Shown piece after piece: positions 5,744-6,854 of a stretch of 6,854 nucleotides of DNA; within the stretch, counting starts at the first letter, position 1; every line of letters begins with the position of its first letter. The notes beneath the pieces were generated by a model. The model saw only the letters and a program-made list of their open reading frames with translations. It was not told the origin of the DNA and made no database searches. The DNA lies in contig CAZCZU010000069.1 of the NCBI GenBank assembly GCA_964503475.1, positions 1 through 6,854 on the forward strand, read 5' to 3'. Made by a program: the position numbers and the translations under genes. The stretch is from CAZCZU01 sp964503475. GTDB lineage: Bacteria; Pseudomonadota; Zetaproteobacteria; Mariprofundales; Mariprofundaceae.

Positions 5744-6694
5744 CTATTCGTAAAGGCTGCTGATCGAACGGGCGTCGTAGATACGTTTGATCGCCTCGCC
5801 CATCAGGGCTGCGATGGAGAGCACGCGTACCTTGCCGGTATCGAGGATGTGCTGCGGCTGCATGATGCTGTCGGTGACGACCAGTTCGGTCAGGTTCGAT
5901 TCGCGCAGGCGCTCGGCAGCAGGGCCGGAAAGGACACCGTGGGTGGCATAGGCGCTCACCTTGCTGGCCCCGCGCTCCAGCAGCGCATCGACGGCATTGC
6001 ACAGGGTGCCGGCCGTGTCGACGATGTCGTCGACCAGGATGCAGTGGCGGCCTTCGACATCGCCGATGATGTTCATCACCTTGGCCACGTTCGGGGCCGG
6101 GCGGCGTTTGTCGACGATGGCGATATCGGCGTGCAGCTTCTTGGCCAGGGCGCGGGCGCGCACCACGCCGCCGACATCCGGCGATACGATCATTACTTCG
6201 TCGGTGTTGTCGCAGTGCTCCTCGATGTCGCGTGTGAACAGCGGTGCGGCGAAGATGTTGTCGACCGGGATATTGAAAAAGCCCTGAATCTGGGTGGCAT
6301 GCAGGTCCATGGTCAGGATGCGGGTGGCACCGGCAGCGGTGAGCAGGTCGGCGACCAGCTTGGCCGAGATCGGGGTGCGCCCCGCACTCTTGCGATCCTG
6401 GCGGGCATAGCCGAAGTAGGGGATCACGGCACAGATTTCGCGGGCCGAGGCGCGCTTGGCGGCATCGATGGCGACCAGGATCTCCATCAGGTTGTCGTTG
6501 GCAGGGGCCGAGGTGCTCTGGATGAAGTAGAGGTCCAGTCCGCGGATCGTCTCCTTGAACTGCAGGAAGATTTCGCCGTCGGAAAAGCGCTGGATGAACA
6601 TGTCACCCTGCGGAATGCCGATGTGTTCGCAAATCGCCTGGGTCAGCGGCGGATTGGCGGAACCGGAAAATACTCGCAGGCGTTTATCAATCAT
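5744..6694 (-). CDS. prs: Ribose-phosphate pyrophosphokinase (PRPP synthase)
   Basis: This cytoplasmic enzyme transfers pyrophosphate from ATP to ribose 5-phosphate, making PRPP for purine, pyrimidine, NAD, histidine and tryptophan synthesis. With ATG 6692-6694 the product has 316 residues, matching the usual 315 or so. Landmarks are the ATP-contacting FSDGE at 37-41, RQDR at 98-101, the metal-binding histidine in DLHA (130-133), the catalytic flexible loop with KRR at 196-198, and the PRPP-binding loop DDIVDTAGT at 222-230. The start is supported by AGGAG eight nucleotides upstream. An in-frame GTG eight codons further upstream would add residues absent from the family. The gene lies 54 bp downstream of a tRNA-Gln 3' end, so read-through from the tRNA promoter is possible. 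It is followed by a structured gap and rplY. Confidence 0.97.
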   Translation of the reverse strand: MIDKRLRVFSGSANPPLTQAICEHIGIPQGDMFIQRFSDGEIFLQFKETIRGLDLYFIQSTSAPANDNLMEILVAIDAAKRASAREICAVIPYFGYARQDRKSAGRTPISAKLVADLLTAAGATRILTMDLHATQIQGFFNIPVDNIFAAPLFTRDIEEHCDNTDEVMIVSPDVGGVVRARALAKKLHADIAIVDKRRPAPNVAKVMNIIGDVEGRHCILVDDIVDTAGTLCNAVDALLERGASKVSAYATHGVLSGPAAERLRESNLTELVVTDSIMQPQHILDTGKVRVLSIAALMGEAIKRIYDARSISSLYE

Positions 6695-6748
6695 CCCGGG
6701 TGCTCCTGATGATGGCACTATTTATGCACGGCACGGGCCGTACAAATC

Positions 6749-6854
6749 TGGCTGGGGCGGCAGGATTACTCGGCGCTGTGCGCCTCACCCCTTCGGGGCC
6801 GGCGTCGCTTTGCTCCGCCGTTCCCTCGCGCGTTGCGCTCGGGTCGAACCTGCA
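6749..6854 (-). tRNA. tRNA-Gln 3' portion (partial), T-loop interrupted
   Basis: Read on the minus strand, the segment ends in CGCCCCA-G-CCA (6759-6749): a 7-nt acceptor strand, discriminator G73 and an encoded CCA. The A at position 72 with G73 is characteristic of glutamine tRNA, and this tRNA typically precedes prs in Gammaproteobacteria. The T-stem 3' strand CCTGC is at 6764-6760 and its partner GCAGG at 6853-6849. Between them the loop bases TTCGA and AT are present, but 77 extra nucleotides split them. The D-arm, anticodon and acceptor 5' strand are beyond the window edge, so the anticodon is not seen. If the insert is not removed the tRNA should not fold normally. Whether it is a functional gene or a pseudogene is open. 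Confidence 0.8.
6767..6843 (-). other. 77-nt structured insert in the T-loop of tRNA-Gln
   Basis: The insert lies between tRNA positions 58 and 59, or equally 57 and 58 (6768-6844), because one A is shared at both ends. On the minus strand it reads as four short hairpins: CCC-GA-GCGC-AAC-GCGC-GA-GGG (6843-6823), CGGCG-GA-GC with loop AAA and the matching arm GC-GA-CGCCG (6820-6800), CCCC-GAA-GGGG (6798-6788), and GGCGC-ACA-GCGCC (6784-6772), the last flanked by GA on both sides. Three carry opposed GA dinucleotides able to form tandem G-A pairs. It has no coding potential and is far too short for a group I or II intron. It may be a REP-like palindromic element or an RNA-level processed insert; I do not recognise the family. 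Confidence 0.7.

Noticed and set aside
3299..5763. Two long plus-strand open frames opposite ychF, pth and rplY
   Set aside because: Both are shadows of well-recognised minus-strand genes and have low-complexity translations without recognisable motifs or good start sites.
6719..6748. Separate promoter for prs between the tRNA and the gene
   Set aside because: The AT-rich GCATAAATAG segment gives a partial -10 but no -35 at workable spacing; a small ACGGC/GCCGT stem is the only other feature.
6767..6843. Group I or group II self-splicing intron, or a standard integrase attachment duplication
   Set aside because: 77 nt is far too short for either intron class, and site-specific integration would rebuild the tRNA 3' end at once, whereas here the loop is followed by unrelated sequence.
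6749..6854. Circularly permuted tRNA or two-piece tmRNA
   Set aside because: The T-stem 5' strand precedes the 3' strand in normal order, and the acceptor end fits tRNA-Gln, not tmRNA.

Overview
The window looks like chromosomal DNA from a gammaproteobacterium with moderately high G+C. The main evidence is the minus-strand block tRNA-Gln, prs, rplY, pth, ychF, an order typical of Gammaproteobacteria. The proteins (TrxB, ChaB, long-form L25) fit that assignment. Genus or species cannot be named from the sequence.

Left part, plus strand. An upstream region with one inverted repeat (1-177) leads into trxB (178-1110), encoding thioredoxin reductase. A gene-free stretch follows (1111-1520). It holds two copies of a 109-bp multi-hairpin repeat (1111-1219 and 1290-1398, 105/109 identical) around a T-rich 70-bp spacer. 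Next come a small chaB-like gene (1521-1745) and a lipoprotein of the lytic transglycosylase (SLT) fold (1858-2487).

Middle, convergent. A secreted, cysteine-rich M15-type metallopeptidase (2521-3156, minus) faces the transglycosylase tail to tail. Both probably act on peptidoglycan. A strong intrinsic terminator (3225-3251) separates the peptidase gene from the operon to its right.

Right part, minus strand, read from high to low coordinates. The genes are prs (PRPP synthase), a 157-bp structured gap, rplY (L25/Ctc), pth (peptidyl-tRNA hydrolase, 3 bp after rplY) and ychF (overlapping pth by ATGA), then the terminator. rplY-pth-ychF form a tight translation-related unit. prs supplies PRPP for nucleotides, histidine and tryptophan.

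The most unusual feature is at the right edge. The 3' end of a tRNA-Gln gene lies just upstream of prs, but its T-loop is split by a 77-nt, highly structured insert. Both strands of the T-stem match each other perfectly across the insert. The 5' part of the tRNA lies outside the window, so the state of the whole gene cannot be judged here.
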